Assembly (NCBI RefSeq): GCF_023706045.1
Contig: NZ_BQYL01000001.1
Location: 2,338,001 to 2,402,000 of the forward strand
Origin: Kangiella sp. TOML190
GTDB taxonomy: Bacteria; Pseudomonadota; Gammaproteobacteria; Enterobacterales; Kangiellaceae
DNA length: 64,000 bases
Direction of reading: 5' to 3'
Both the position numbers and the translations under genes were made by a program. Shown piece by piece: positions 19,596-28,842 of this stretch. The notes under the pieces are model-generated. The model was not told the DNA's origin and did no database searches. It saw only the letters and a program-made list of their open reading frames with translations. Within the stretch, counting starts at the first letter, position 1, and each line of letters starts with the position of its first letter.

Positions 19596-20429
19596 TCATT
19601 GCTCAAACTTAATAACTTCAAAGTCAGTCATTTTTAAAGTTCCGTCAAAAAATTTAATACAATTTTGTGGCTCCTCATCCGTCATTTCTGCACTCCAAAC
19701 TATTACTTTTTTTCTACCTTTTATAAAAAAAGCACCAGGATAAGGGTGTGTCACGGCTCTTATAAGCTTTTCGGCATTCATCACAGAGCCATTTAAATCT
19801 ATTAGACCATCCTCAGGTTTTCTGCCTGGCCATTCTGTTGCTTTAGATTCGTCCTGAATAGACAGCTTATATTCACCAGATAAAAGCTGCGGAACAGCTT
19901 TTTCCATAAGACTTATGTGTGCTCTATTTACTTTTTTGTATAAGTCAGTTGCACTTTCTCGCTCATCTAAAGGAATTTTTATTTGAGATAAAATTGGCCC
20001 AGTATCGACTCCCTCATCTAATTTAAACATTGTGACCCCAGAGCTTTCAAGTCCCTTGAGTATCGCCCAAGGAATAGCCGCCCGTCCCCTACCAATAGGC
20101 AATAATGTAGGATGAATACCTAAAACACCTTTCTTAGGAGTGTCTAAAAGCTCTTTAGAAGCGATTTGAGACCAACCGATGATAAACAACCAATCGATAC
20201 CAGCTTGTTTTATACTATTTATTACTTCTTCATTATTAACGTGTGAAGACTTTATCAACTTTATACTGCGGTCTTCGCAAAACTCATCAATGTAAACTCG
20301 ACCAGACTTTTCTACAGCCTGCTCATCTTTTAAAGTTATTGCTAATGATAACTCTCCCCCAGCAGAATATATTGCCTTCATACACGACAAGCCTAATTCA
20401 ACACAGGTTACAAAACCAAATTTGCTCAA
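19596..20429 (-). CDS. Formyltransferase family protein, probably sugar N-formyltransferase
   Basis: A 277-residue protein of the methionyl-tRNA/sugar formyltransferase fold. The 10-formyl-THF-dependent catalytic set is visible: the HP of GIHPTLLPIGRGRAAIPWAI and the aspartate of DEGVDTGPI, plus an OB-like C-terminal region. The asparagine usually before the histidine is replaced by Gly-Ile. It starts at a TTG with an excellent ribosome-binding site (AAGGAG, five bases before). Being in a polysaccharide operon it likely formylates an amino sugar rather than tRNA. The PIG-L deacetylase two genes upstream could expose the amine it needs, and Pse-type sugars with N-formyl groups are known. The substrate is inference. 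Confidence 0.85.
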   Translation of the reverse strand: MSKFGFVTCVELGLSCMKAIYSAGGELSLAITLKDEQAVEKSGRVYIDEFCEDRSIKLIKSSHVNNEEVINSIKQAGIDWLFIIGWSQIASKELLDTPKKGVLGIHPTLLPIGRGRAAIPWAILKGLESSGVTMFKLDEGVDTGPILSQIKIPLDERESATDLYKKVNRAHISLMEKAVPQLLSGEYKLSIQDESKATEWPGRKPEDGLIDLNGSVMNAEKLIRAVTHPYPGAFFIKGRKKVIVWSAEMTDEEPQNCIKFFDGTLKMTDFEVIKFEQ

Positions 20430-20438
20430 GATATCTCC

Positions 20439-21011
20439 TTAATAAACTGGTGGCGGCTTCAACAAATACAAAAATGTTCGTAAAACAATTTTCAAGTCAT
20501 TCATAAAAGTAATTTTAGCTGCGTATTCAGAGTCAAAAGCCGCTTTGTCTTCAGTAGGCATCCCATCATAAGACTTTATTTGCGCTAGACCTGTTAAACC
20601 AGGTTTACACTCAAGAGCACCGCTTTGCTCTCTTAGCTCGATCAACTTAACTTGATTCTTTATTGAGGGGCGAGGTCCCACAATGCTCATGTCCCCCTTA
20701 AGAATATTGAATAACTGCGGAATTTCATCAATATTAGTTCTCCTTATTAGTTTTCCGATCCAGGTTATCTTAATTTCTTTTATTTGATCAGAAGGGATAT
20801 CTCCTGTGTTTACAGGCATGCTTCTAAACTTATAAAAAACGAAGGGTTTCCCATACTGCCCGACTCTAACTTGCTTGAATATTATTGGACCAAAATCAAA
20901 TAATAAAATTAACAAGCTCATCAATAAAATTAGTGGTAAAAGTAAGATTAACGACAATAAAGACATAGATATATCAAGACACCTTTTTGCAGAACCTTTG
21001 TAAAAACTCAT
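20439..21011 (-). CDS. Undecaprenyl-phosphate sugar phosphotransferase, short PglC-like form
   Basis: A 190-residue monotopic phosphoglycosyl transferase. One N-terminal hydrophobic re-entrant segment (about residues 13-38) is followed by the catalytic domain with the basic motif FYKFRSM, the RRTNIDEIPQLFNILKGDMS block and IVGPRP, ending with the short tail typical of the minimal PglC size. It places the first sugar phosphate (probably a 6-deoxy-HexNAc) on undecaprenyl phosphate and so starts assembly of the repeat unit at the inner membrane. It has the same neighbours as WbpV/WbpL/WbpM-type modules. Confidence 0.93.
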   Translation of the reverse strand: MSFYKGSAKRCLDISMSLLSLILLLPLILLMSLLILLFDFGPIIFKQVRVGQYGKPFVFYKFRSMPVNTGDIPSDQIKEIKITWIGKLIRRTNIDEIPQLFNILKGDMSIVGPRPSIKNQVKLIELREQSGALECKPGLTGLAQIKSYDGMPTEDKAAFDSEYAAKITFMNDLKIVLRTFLYLLKPPPVY

Positions 21012-21704
21012 TTATATATCTCGTTTAAATACTAACTGAAAAGCCTCAGAATATAACTGCCCAGATTGTCCCCCACGGTAAGCGGCTAACCCTTTCAAAA
21101 CTTCTTCACTTCTAGGGTGAGGAAACTTTCTCATAACATTTCTATAATGTGAAAGAGCTTTTATCTTCCTCTCAAGGTAATGCTCTACTTCTGAAAATGT
21201 ATTAGGAGTAAACCCATTGCTATCATATGGAAATGACCAGTCTGTAGACGACAAAATTTCCATAAAATACATCGAATCAAGCGCATTAACATCGCTTCTT
21301 CTTTGAAACAGCCTAGCAGCAGCCATAGTAGCATGCGCCACTTGTTTATGATCATCATTGATATCGCTTGGGTGGTGAGTAAAAACTCTTGTAGGGTTGT
21401 ATTTTAAAATCTGCTCTTCTATAAACTGAACCAGCTCAATATGAGGAGTAGTGTTCATTCTTATATTGGGAAAACCTCCAAGAACTGGCTCTTTAAACCC
21501 AACCTCTTTATTCGCTTTAATAATATCATTATAGAGTTGCTCATCATTAGGTCTATGTTGCCGCAAATCTACATTACCACATAAAATAACTGGTAATACG
21601 CTTTCACCCTGCTCAACTAACTTCGCACCTGTGGCCCCAAAACCTAATATCTCGTCATCTGGATGTGCAACTACTACTAAATTTGTAACTTTCATATGTC
21701 TCAT
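21012..21704 (-). CDS. PIG-L family N-deacetylase
   Basis: A 230-residue zinc-dependent deacetylase of the LmbE/PIG-L family. The metal site AHPDDE is at residues ~13-18 and the second part is HHPSDINDDHKQVAH. Such enzymes remove N-acetyl groups from GlcNAc-type sugars, free or linked. It starts at an ATG overlapping the stop of the upstream reductase (ATGA-type overlap) and is followed directly by the initiating transferase. With the formyltransferase it could exchange acetyl for formyl on one sugar; that pairing is inference from proximity. Confidence 0.9.
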   Translation of the reverse strand: MRHMKVTNLVVVAHPDDEILGFGATGAKLVEQGESVLPVILCGNVDLRQHRPNDEQLYNDIIKANKEVGFKEPVLGGFPNIRMNTTPHIELVQFIEEQILKYNPTRVFTHHPSDINDDHKQVAHATMAAARLFQRRSDVNALDSMYFMEILSSTDWSFPYDSNGFTPNTFSEVEHYLERKIKALSHYRNVMRKFPHPRSEEVLKGLAAYRGGQSGQLYSEAFQLVFKRDI

Positions 21705-22660
21705 CTTTTCTTATCTGCGATATAACGCTTACCAGTTAATTTAAGCGCATCTTCTACACCCAATATTGGAGTCCAGGCCAACTCAACTCTAGCTTTAGAT
21801 ATATCTACTTGTAGGTCTTCAAATAATTGCGAATACATCTTCCTGCGTCCCAGAACACTCAAGACCCCTTTCATTAAAATAGCAGCAAAAGGAAACAGTC
21901 CTTTCCTTACTCCCATCCCTAAACGCAAATTGCTTATTAGCGCGTTAGTAGAAATATCATGTCCGTCAGAAATTAAATAACTATTTCCAGCCGCTTTCGG
22001 ATGTTTAGCAGCTAAAATGATAAAATCTACCAAATTATCTAGAAAGACAAAGCTTCTTTTATTTTGCGTGGAGCCGAAAGGTAATGGAAGTTTAGTCGAA
22101 ACAAGCTTTAAAAGATTTTTGAAGTTGCCCGGTGCTTCATGTGAATAAACTAGTGTAGGTCTAATGATTACTAGCTCAGTGTTAGTACCACGAACTACAT
22201 CAGTAAGCTTTTTCTCAGCTAATAATTTAGATATCGCATATGCCTCAACAGGCTCATAAGCTATGTTTTCGTCTAAAGGGCGTCCTTTTGTACGACTTCC
22301 ACTTACACCCACTGAGCTAATAAAAACAAAACGCTTAACTTTTGCACTTATAGCCTGCTTAGCAAGCTCAATAGTAGCGTCCACATTTACTTTATTAAAT
22401 TCGCTAAGAGGATCAGTAGCTCTATCATTTAGAATGTGAGCTCTGGCTGCTGTATGAATAATAACATCAACCTCTTCAAACAACGGCTTCCAATCTATAT
22501 ATTCTGATAACCCTGGAATCTTATAAAAAGAAAACTTACTACTTTCAATAGTATTTGTCCGAGAAGCCCCAATAACCTCATACCCTCTCGTTAAAAACTC
22601 ATTTGATAAAGCACTTCCTATAAAACCAGAAGAGCCCGTAACAAGAACCTTAGCTTTCAT
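21701..22660 (-). CDS. NAD-dependent sugar epimerase/reductase (WbpV-like)
   Basis: A 319-residue extended SDR. The NAD loop is VTGSSGFIGSAL and the catalytic pair is in YAISKLLAEK (YxxxK). The C-terminal region (GRRKMYSQLFEDLQVDISKARVEL) is typical of reductases found beside PglC/WbpL-like transferases. In such modules this enzyme reduces the 4-keto intermediate made by the WbpM-like dehydratase to UDP-QuiNAc or UDP-FucNAc. Which epimer is made cannot be read from the sequence. It overlaps the upstream glycosyltransferase by 11 bases. Confidence 0.88.
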   Translation of the reverse strand: MKAKVLVTGSSGFIGSALSNEFLTRGYEVIGASRTNTIESSKFSFYKIPGLSEYIDWKPLFEEVDVIIHTAARAHILNDRATDPLSEFNKVNVDATIELAKQAISAKVKRFVFISSVGVSGSRTKGRPLDENIAYEPVEAYAISKLLAEKKLTDVVRGTNTELVIIRPTLVYSHEAPGNFKNLLKLVSTKLPLPFGSTQNKRSFVFLDNLVDFIILAAKHPKAAGNSYLISDGHDISTNALISNLRLGMGVRKGLFPFAAILMKGVLSVLGRRKMYSQLFEDLQVDISKARVELAWTPILGVEDALKLTGKRYIADKKR

Positions 22661-23450
22661 AATTCTGACTTTTTATCCATCCAATTTTTGCAGCAAACAC
22701 AGGGAACTTAGTCCTTATCACACCCTTCAATGCATAATGAGTGAAATAGTAGCAGCTTCTAATAAAGCTCAAGTTTTCAATTTCTCTATATAACTTCCAA
22801 TTATATGTTGCTGTATTTAACTTATTTGAAGAAACTGAATTACTTCTAACTTTATATTCTCCAAGGCATTCATTCAGCCCATAAGCAAACTCAACTTTTT
22901 TTAATAGCCTAAGCCATAATCCAAAGTCTTGTCTTTTCCTAATTTCAGGCATAAATACTTTACCAAAAAAATCAGTATCGTATATCACTGTAAAGCAGCC
23001 TATAACATTAGTTTTTAAAAGTTGGAAATAATCCACCCTATTAGGAACACCAACTTTATTTAATAGCACGCCTTGTTCATTGACTTTATTATAAGCTGTA
23101 TAAGTGAACTTATAGTTATTTCGCTTCATAAAATCAACTTGTTTCGTCAATTTGTTAGTACTCCAATTATCATCGGAATCTAAAAAAGCTATGTACCTGC
23201 CTTGCGAGTGCTCTATACCCATATTACGCGCAACGGCAGCTCCAGAATTCTTCTCCAAACGAAGTAACTTTATTCGCTTGTCTAACGTCGCAAATTTATT
23301 GACCACTTCAATAGTCCTATCAGAAGAACAGTCATCAATAAGAATTAGCTCCCAGTGTTTATATGACTGACTCAAAACCGAGTTAATAGTATCAACTATC
23401 TCTTTTTCTGAGTTGTACATTGGAGTGATAATGGATGTTTCAATTATCAT
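22650..23450 (-). CDS. Glycosyltransferase family 2
   Basis: A 266-residue GT-A enzyme. The start is ETSIITPMYNSEKEI, followed by the nucleotide-sugar motifs LILIDDCSSDRT and ARNMGIEHSQGRYIAFLDSDD (DxD-type). The C-terminus is slightly hydrophobic. It would add one sugar of the repeat unit on the cytoplasmic face of the inner membrane. Donor and linkage are not predictable. Confidence 0.92.
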   Translation of the reverse strand: MIIETSIITPMYNSEKEIVDTINSVLSQSYKHWELILIDDCSSDRTIEVVNKFATLDKRIKLLRLEKNSGAAVARNMGIEHSQGRYIAFLDSDDNWSTNKLTKQVDFMKRNNYKFTYTAYNKVNEQGVLLNKVGVPNRVDYFQLLKTNVIGCFTVIYDTDFFGKVFMPEIRKRQDFGLWLRLLKKVEFAYGLNECLGEYKVRSNSVSSNKLNTATYNWKLYREIENLSFIRSCYYFTHYALKGVIRTKFPVFAAKIGWIKSQNYES

Positions 23451-23463
23451 TTAACTTCGTACC

Positions 23464-24678
23464 CTAACAAATTTTAGATTGAACGATGCTTAATATAACA
23501 TCTGACGGTTTTCTTTGAATATTATCTAAATGTTGATTAAAAAGGTTTGCTGACGCTTGTAGACCCTTCACAAAGTTCTGCTCCCGAGCAGCCAAATCTG
23601 AAATATCTGACAACACTAATAAGCTATTATTTTCAATCAAACAATAATAATCTCCTTTATACCATTGTTTGAGCGTTACGGGGACTAGCCCACACATAAG
23701 AGCATCAATATGGACACCCGAGACACCAGCCAGTACATAACCACCTTTATCAAGCAACTTATATAGTGGAAAAGAAGCGTCTAAAAAAGTAAAACCATAT
23801 TCATCACAAGCATTCTTAAAAAAGTTAAATCGGTCTTTATCTCTAGGGTGCGCTTTAATATATACCCCTCCAGTAAAGCCGCTTTTCACATCATCAAGGA
23901 CTTCCAAAATTAATTTTTTACTGTCTAACATATTGAAGCATATGTACAATGACTTTGAGCGTCTTTCTTTATTCTGAAGTACAATCTCTTCATACCTTAA
24001 TGCCCCAGAGTATATTATTTCAGACGATTCAACCTCATATAATCTAGCCTGCATTTCACCATCAAGAAACGAATAAGTTGTACTCAATGGAGGAAAGCCT
24101 TTACCTACAGGAGCATGCGGGACATATCCAGATGGAATTCCTAGTTCATTGCAAGCAGCAACTGCAGAACGCATCCAAAAGTTATGATCATTAAAAGTGA
24201 ATACAAATTTAGGTGAAGTAAGCTTAAATAGGTTTTTCCAAACAAAAATAGCACCGCTAGAAGCAACAAACTGATCTAGCCTGTTCAATATACATTTCCT
24301 TTGGTAGCCATTAGCAGAATAGTAAGAAACTATAACTCGATGAAAAAGAAATAAACCGACTATATAAAATAAAATTGACGGGACATTAGTATCAGTAGTT
24401 CTCCCTGTATAATTATGAAAACCAACAACGCGAGTATTCAATCCCTTTTTATCTAACACAAAAGCCGCTTGATAATTATTCGGGGTGCCTACGAGCAGCT
24501 CAACTCTGCCTTTTTTAAAAAAAGAAATCCTAAAGCTTAAAATTGACTTCAAAATAAACCAAAGCAACCTTAAAAAGCCTTTTATTAAAGATAGTGGAAA
24601 GTTACTTAGTTGAGAAGTCTTCTCCAACTGCCGCCACTCACAACTCATAATGTCATAGTTTAGCTCAATATTATTCAT
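23464..24678 (-). CDS. Putative GT-B-type glycosyltransferase, family uncertain
   Basis: A 404-residue protein without an obvious named family. An N-terminal hydrophobic stretch lies at about residues 30-52. The second half has features of GT-B transferases of the capsule/polysialyltransferase or glycerophosphotransferase kind: VYIKAHPRDKDRF (HP motif) and VSGVHIDALMCGLVPVTL, resembling the nucleotide-sugar-binding S/T-H-x-G region. Position between a GT2 enzyme and the Wzy-like protein supports a transferase. Since the operon makes a nonulosonic acid and holds few other transferases, it could be the nonulosonic acid transferase. That is inference. Confidence 0.65.
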   Translation of the reverse strand: MNNIELNYDIMSCEWRQLEKTSQLSNFPLSLIKGFLRLLWFILKSILSFRISFFKKGRVELLVGTPNNYQAAFVLDKKGLNTRVVGFHNYTGRTTDTNVPSILFYIVGLFLFHRVIVSYYSANGYQRKCILNRLDQFVASSGAIFVWKNLFKLTSPKFVFTFNDHNFWMRSAVAACNELGIPSGYVPHAPVGKGFPPLSTTYSFLDGEMQARLYEVESSEIIYSGALRYEEIVLQNKERRSKSLYICFNMLDSKKLILEVLDDVKSGFTGGVYIKAHPRDKDRFNFFKNACDEYGFTFLDASFPLYKLLDKGGYVLAGVSGVHIDALMCGLVPVTLKQWYKGDYYCLIENNSLLVLSDISDLAAREQNFVKGLQASANLFNQHLDNIQRKPSDVILSIVQSKIC

Positions 24679-25909
24679 GTCGCTCTAAACATCTAAAATG
24701 CAAATAAAACCAAATTATTGCAATAAAAAAGATAGCCTGCTGATTGAATATCAACAATATTCCAGCTGGGTCCAAAAAATAACTTCTTAGCATCAAACAT
24801 ATTATCAGAATCCCTGCTATAGATATTTTATAGGTAATAATTTTTTTCAACATTTTTATTATTATTGATAAATAAAGTGCTGATACGAAAGGAGCCATAT
24901 AAATTGGAAATAAATATAACCCTCCTCCTATGATTCCAGCAGAGGCACCTGAGTCCATTAAAGTAGGGTTTTGATTCAATACAAAGTAATTATAATGAGC
25001 TATCTGCTGATAAAAAGGTTTAGTGGCATTGCCACCTAAAAGTTTGTCCAATCTATACTCGACTGCTTCAATAATGATATTCCACGAGTTTAAAGTACTT
25101 AAAGCATTTTCAGCGCTAAGTACAGATAGGTGTGTTGCTGTATAATACCAGACACTGAGCCTTTCTAAAATCCATTGTGCATACCAGCCTGTCAACTCTG
25201 ATGCATAAGTTAAGCCTTCAACAATAGTTAAATCTCTTTTTACACTTTCTCCAATAACAATCGTTAGGCCTAAAGCAAGCACACCAAAGATAATGCTAGC
25301 AAAAGTGCTATAAATACTTTTCATGGTTACCCCTTCAGTAATTATAGCTTTTACTGATTTCATATTAATCACAGCAAAAAATAAAAGCGTGGAGAACAAA
25401 GACATTGTACCCGTTATGGAAAGAGCACTCCCCAGCAAAATTAAATTTGCGGTCAGCTTGCTCCCAAAAGCTAAGTCTTTATTTCTAAATTGATACACTG
25501 CATACCAAAAAAGATAAGCTTGCAAATATGTTTTTAGAGAGACGTATAAAAATAAAAAACCAGAATCGCCAACGCCTTGCGACGAATCGTATCTATACCC
25601 TGAGAGTCCATTTAAAAAAAAGTATACTGACATGAGAAAAAAAATCATGACCAAAGTATTTAGAGACAGCTTATTTAAAGTAAAAACAAAGGAAGCTGGC
25701 TGTAACCTTACCAGTCTAAAGCTGGAAAACATTATGCTTGCGAAAAAAAAGGTTATAATTACATACCAGTATTGAAGTGTTGGCTCTTGCTTAAACCAAG
25801 GTGTTATCTCATTTTCCACAAAAAGCAAATTTAACAGCATAGGCAGCAGTTGATCTGTTATCAAAAAGGCTGCTGTTAAAATTATTGGCAATTTAAATTG
25901 ATGCAACAT
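24671..25909 (-). CDS. Wzy-like polysaccharide polymerase (multi-spanning membrane protein)
   Basis: A protein of about 412 residues with ten or more hydrophobic helices and a large loop around residues 220-310 (with NATKPFYQQIAHYNYF and DSGASAGIIGGGLYLFP). This topology is typical of O-antigen/capsule polymerases, which diverge strongly in sequence. I use the ATG at 25909; an in-frame TTG at 25918 is the alternative. It overlaps the downstream transferase by 8 bases and sits next to the Wzx-like gene. Base composition is clearly more AT-rich than the flanking core genes, as is common for polymerase and flippase genes. Confidence 0.75.
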   Translation of the reverse strand: MLHQFKLPIILTAAFLITDQLLPMLLNLLFVENEITPWFKQEPTLQYWYVIITFFFASIMFSSFRLVRLQPASFVFTLNKLSLNTLVMIFFLMSVYFFLNGLSGYRYDSSQGVGDSGFLFLYVSLKTYLQAYLFWYAVYQFRNKDLAFGSKLTANLILLGSALSITGTMSLFSTLLFFAVINMKSVKAIITEGVTMKSIYSTFASIIFGVLALGLTIVIGESVKRDLTIVEGLTYASELTGWYAQWILERLSVWYYTATHLSVLSAENALSTLNSWNIIIEAVEYRLDKLLGGNATKPFYQQIAHYNYFVLNQNPTLMDSGASAGIIGGGLYLFPIYMAPFVSALYLSIIIKMLKKIITYKISIAGILIICLMLRSYFLDPAGILLIFNQQAIFFIAIIWFYLHFRCLERHE

Positions 25910-25910
25910 C

Positions 25911-27050
25911 TTACCCAAGTATCAACTTCTTCTTCAAAACAGAATTTAAGCCTAAAAAGGCAATTGACATGATCAATAACGAGCCAAGCCCAAGCGCTTT
26001 AAACAAGCTTAGGTTATCAAAATTAACAGATAGCTGAATAAGCAGATAACAACATATTGATATAAGCAAACTCAAAGCAGATAACAAGAGGATATATTTA
26101 AAACCTTTTCCTGTAGAAAATTGTGCTAGCAAAGCAAAAGGAGTGCGCCCTACCAAAATGAGCGAAACAGCGACCCCATATACAAAAGAGTGATAGCCAA
26201 GGTATACATAGATAGAAAAAACTGCTATTGCCATTAATGCAAACCCTATTATTATTTTTACGTAATTTTCTGCGAGCTGATTAGCAAATATATCTTTTTC
26301 TTTAAAAAGCATGACTTTTGATGCTAATAGAGTAAAAACACCAAAAAAGATGGTGGCATCAGCATAAAGCTTGCCATAAAATATATTTTCTTTTGCTAAG
26401 CTTACAACTGATAACCCTACAAAAAAGTATACTCCATATATCATCAAAGAAGTTATCTGTAACGGGAAGTATTTTTTTATCACCAAAACAAACAGCCGCT
26501 TTGCACGTAATGAACTTGCTTTTGAGTCTTTAAGCTTTATATAAAGCAGTACAATAAACGAAGCCGACTCTATGAATAAATAAACATTTAATTTAGTGCT
26601 AAAGAAGATAATAAAAAGAATTGCGGTAAGAACACTATAAAAAAACAAAATCGAATAAATATTAGCTAACTTCAACTTTCCCTGAGCAATCGAAAGCCCT
26701 TGAAGCAAAGATAACTGTGCTATTAAAAGAGAAAATAAAATTGGCCAACCATTGAAATTCAAATTGACAATAACTGACAAGCACAAAACCCAGATTAACA
26801 ATCTGCTAGCTAAAGAATATTTCAATAACTCAGCAGAACGAAAGCTCCCACTATGATAATGATTGCGAATCCCCATTCGAAGACCCAACTGCATTAAAAA
26901 TGATATAAAAGTAGAAGCTACTTGAAAAAAAAGAATATCAGCAAGAGCTTCGCTAAAAAAAACTCTAGATAGCAGTACTCCAAATGAAAATGCTAGCGCG
27001 CTTTTTAATGTTAACCCATATGTAAAAAGCGTAACAATCTTACTTTTCAT
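25911..27050 (-). CDS. Wzx-like polysaccharide flippase/export protein
   Basis: A protein of about 379 residues with roughly ten to twelve transmembrane helices, almost wholly hydrophobic. The pattern and its place next to the Wzy-like gene suggest the lipid-linked repeat unit flippase. No strongly conserved motif is available to prove it. ATG 27050 is preferred over a GTG at 27065; both overlap the end of the upstream oxygenase gene. The gene is AT-rich like its neighbour. Confidence 0.7.
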   Translation of the reverse strand: MKSKIVTLFTYGLTLKSALAFSFGVLLSRVFFSEALADILFFQVASTFISFLMQLGLRMGIRNHYHSGSFRSAELLKYSLASRLLIWVLCLSVIVNLNFNGWPILFSLLIAQLSLLQGLSIAQGKLKLANIYSILFFYSVLTAILFIIFFSTKLNVYLFIESASFIVLLYIKLKDSKASSLRAKRLFVLVIKKYFPLQITSLMIYGVYFFVGLSVVSLAKENIFYGKLYADATIFFGVFTLLASKVMLFKEKDIFANQLAENYVKIIIGFALMAIAVFSIYVYLGYHSFVYGVAVSLILVGRTPFALLAQFSTGKGFKYILLLSALSLLISICCYLLIQLSVNFDNLSLFKALGLGSLLIMSIAFLGLNSVLKKKLILG

Positions 27051-27795
27051 TTTGTAGCAGCTCACCCAAGTGATTTGGGATAACGCCTTCCCAGCAATAA
27101 AGAGTTAAGGCATATCTGAAGCCTTCACTAATCGGTTTTCCTCTATGAATACCTTTTGTATTCACAAAGATTGCAGATCCTTTATTTGCACATAATGTCG
27201 CTGTTTTGTCTAGAGACGATTCCAACTCAGGTTCAGAAAAGCGCGTTCTTGATAAAGGCAGTTTAGACTTAACTAGCAAACCTAGCTTTTGTATAAATCT
27301 GTGGCTTCCTTTTATATACTGAAAAGGCCCATTACATACCTCAACATTTGATAAATAAATAATGACCTTATACTGATCTTTAAAAGCAGAATCTCGGTGC
27401 CAGCCACCACCAGAGCCTAAATTACCCTTCACATAACTGAGCTTGCCAGCCATGATAAAATAAGATTTTAACTTTTTATTTAGTATTTTTTCTCCTACAG
27501 CCAATAATTCTTGTGTTTTAATCTTTTCATCTATTACTGGATAAATATCATTAATTCCATGCACTCGAACATCAGAGCCATCGTTACTTCTCCATACATT
27601 ACTCTTCTCATTATTAACAGCTTCATCAATCAACTCCCTAATTAAATTACAGTCATCTACTGACACATAGTTGTCAACAACAAGAAAACCATCTTTTTCT
27701 ACGTTTTGCTCAAGAGTTGAGCCGTTGGTTCTTTTAAAGAGCTTTCTTAAAGATCGACTAATTAAAACAAAGATTTCTTTAAAAAAACCCATCAT
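27040..27795 (-). CDS. Phytanoyl-CoA dioxygenase (PhyH) family 2-oxoglutarate/Fe(II) oxygenase
   Basis: A 251-residue double-stranded beta-helix oxygenase. The iron facial triad is visible as HRD in GGGWHRDSAFKD and the distal histidine in KGIHRGKPISEGFRYALTLY, with Arg positioned to bind 2-oxoglutarate. GPFQYIKGSHRF is the typical PhyH core. In sugar operons such enzymes hydroxylate or oxidise sugar substituents. It overlaps pseI by 4 bases and directly follows the nonulosonic acid genes, so a modification of that sugar or of its acyl group is plausible but unproven. Confidence 0.85.
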   Translation of the reverse strand: MMGFFKEIFVLISRSLRKLFKRTNGSTLEQNVEKDGFLVVDNYVSVDDCNLIRELIDEAVNNEKSNVWRSNDGSDVRVHGINDIYPVIDEKIKTQELLAVGEKILNKKLKSYFIMAGKLSYVKGNLGSGGGWHRDSAFKDQYKVIIYLSNVEVCNGPFQYIKGSHRFIQKLGLLVKSKLPLSRTRFSEPELESSLDKTATLCANKGSAIFVNTKGIHRGKPISEGFRYALTLYCWEGVIPNHLGELLQNEK

Positions 27796-28841
27796 TTAAT
27801 CAGCTCCCAATTTAATGGTTGCCCTCTTTGAATATTTTCAGAAGCTTTTTTTCCGAGGATTTTCTTAAGCTCTCTTGGCTTTAAGCCATAGCCAGGCCTA
27901 ATACTACGCACATTTTCATGGGTAAACTTTTCTCCCGCCTTGATATCTTTTACAGCATACAATGAGCGGCGGAATACCATATTTCCTTTTTCACTTTCTT
28001 TACGTTCATAATTAACTTTTCCAAGAGCCTGCCAAGCAACTTTGCTATCACGACAAAGCTGATCGAGCTCTGGCTTTTCCAGTGAGAAGCTATCGTCAGG
28101 CCCACCACCATTTCGATCAAGTGTGACATGCTTTTCAATCAAACATGCTCCGAGAGCCACCGAAGTAACCGCAGTGGTATTATCTATGGTGTGGTCTGAA
28201 AGGCCCGTCAAAACATCAAAGCGCTCAGCCATATTTGGAATCGTTGCCAAATTGTAGTCCTCAGCCGGGGCAGGATAGCCACTTACACAGTGCAACACTA
28301 TTAAATCTTCGCAGCCTGCGTTCCTGGCGGCGTCAACGGCTTCCTGGATTTCTTCTTCATTCGCCATACCGGTCGAAATGATCATAGGTTTACCAGTTTT
28401 GGCTACATATTCGATCAAAGGAATATCGATAGCTTCGAATGATGCTATCTTATATGCTGGCGCACCAAGTTCTTCCAACAAATCTACCGCTGAAAAATCG
28501 AACGGTGAGCTAAAAATAGTGATCCCCAGCTCTTTGGCTTTTTCAAACAATGGCTTATGCCATTCCCATGGCATATGAGCTTCTGTGTATAAATCATACA
28601 GGGTTCTATTGTCCCACAAGCCGCCTTTGATTTTAAAATCTTCTTTATCGCAGTCGATTGTCAACGTATCTTGCGTATATGTCTGTATCTTAATGGCATC
28701 GGCGCCACATTCTTTCGCCATTTCCAAAATCTTATAAGCATTTTCAATGTCCCCATTATGGTTGGCAGACATTTCGGCGATAACATAAGGAGAGTAACCA
28801 GGACCTATTTTTCGTCCATCTATTGTAATGTAATCTTTCAT
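27792..28841 (-). CDS. pseI: Pseudaminic acid synthase (NeuB family)
   Basis: A 349-residue enzyme condensing phosphoenolpyruvate with the 2,4-diacetamido-2,4,6-trideoxy-hexose made by the upstream genes. The N-terminal TIM-barrel shows VIAEMSANHNGD and KIQTYTQDTL, followed by LYDLYTEAHMPWEWHKPLF, which is characteristic of PseI rather than sialic acid NeuB. The C-terminal SAF/antifreeze-like domain begins near residue 290 (RSLYAVKDIKAGE). Length and motifs match PseI. It follows the pseG-acetyltransferase fusion by one base. Confidence 0.93.
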   Translation of the reverse strand: MKDYITIDGRKIGPGYSPYVIAEMSANHNGDIENAYKILEMAKECGADAIKIQTYTQDTLTIDCDKEDFKIKGGLWDNRTLYDLYTEAHMPWEWHKPLFEKAKELGITIFSSPFDFSAVDLLEELGAPAYKIASFEAIDIPLIEYVAKTGKPMIISTGMANEEEIQEAVDAARNAGCEDLIVLHCVSGYPAPAEDYNLATIPNMAERFDVLTGLSDHTIDNTTAVTSVALGACLIEKHVTLDRNGGGPDDSFSLEKPELDQLCRDSKVAWQALGKVNYERKESEKGNMVFRRSLYAVKDIKAGEKFTHENVRSIRPGYGLKPRELKKILGKKASENIQRGQPLNWELIK

Positions 28842-28842
28842 A

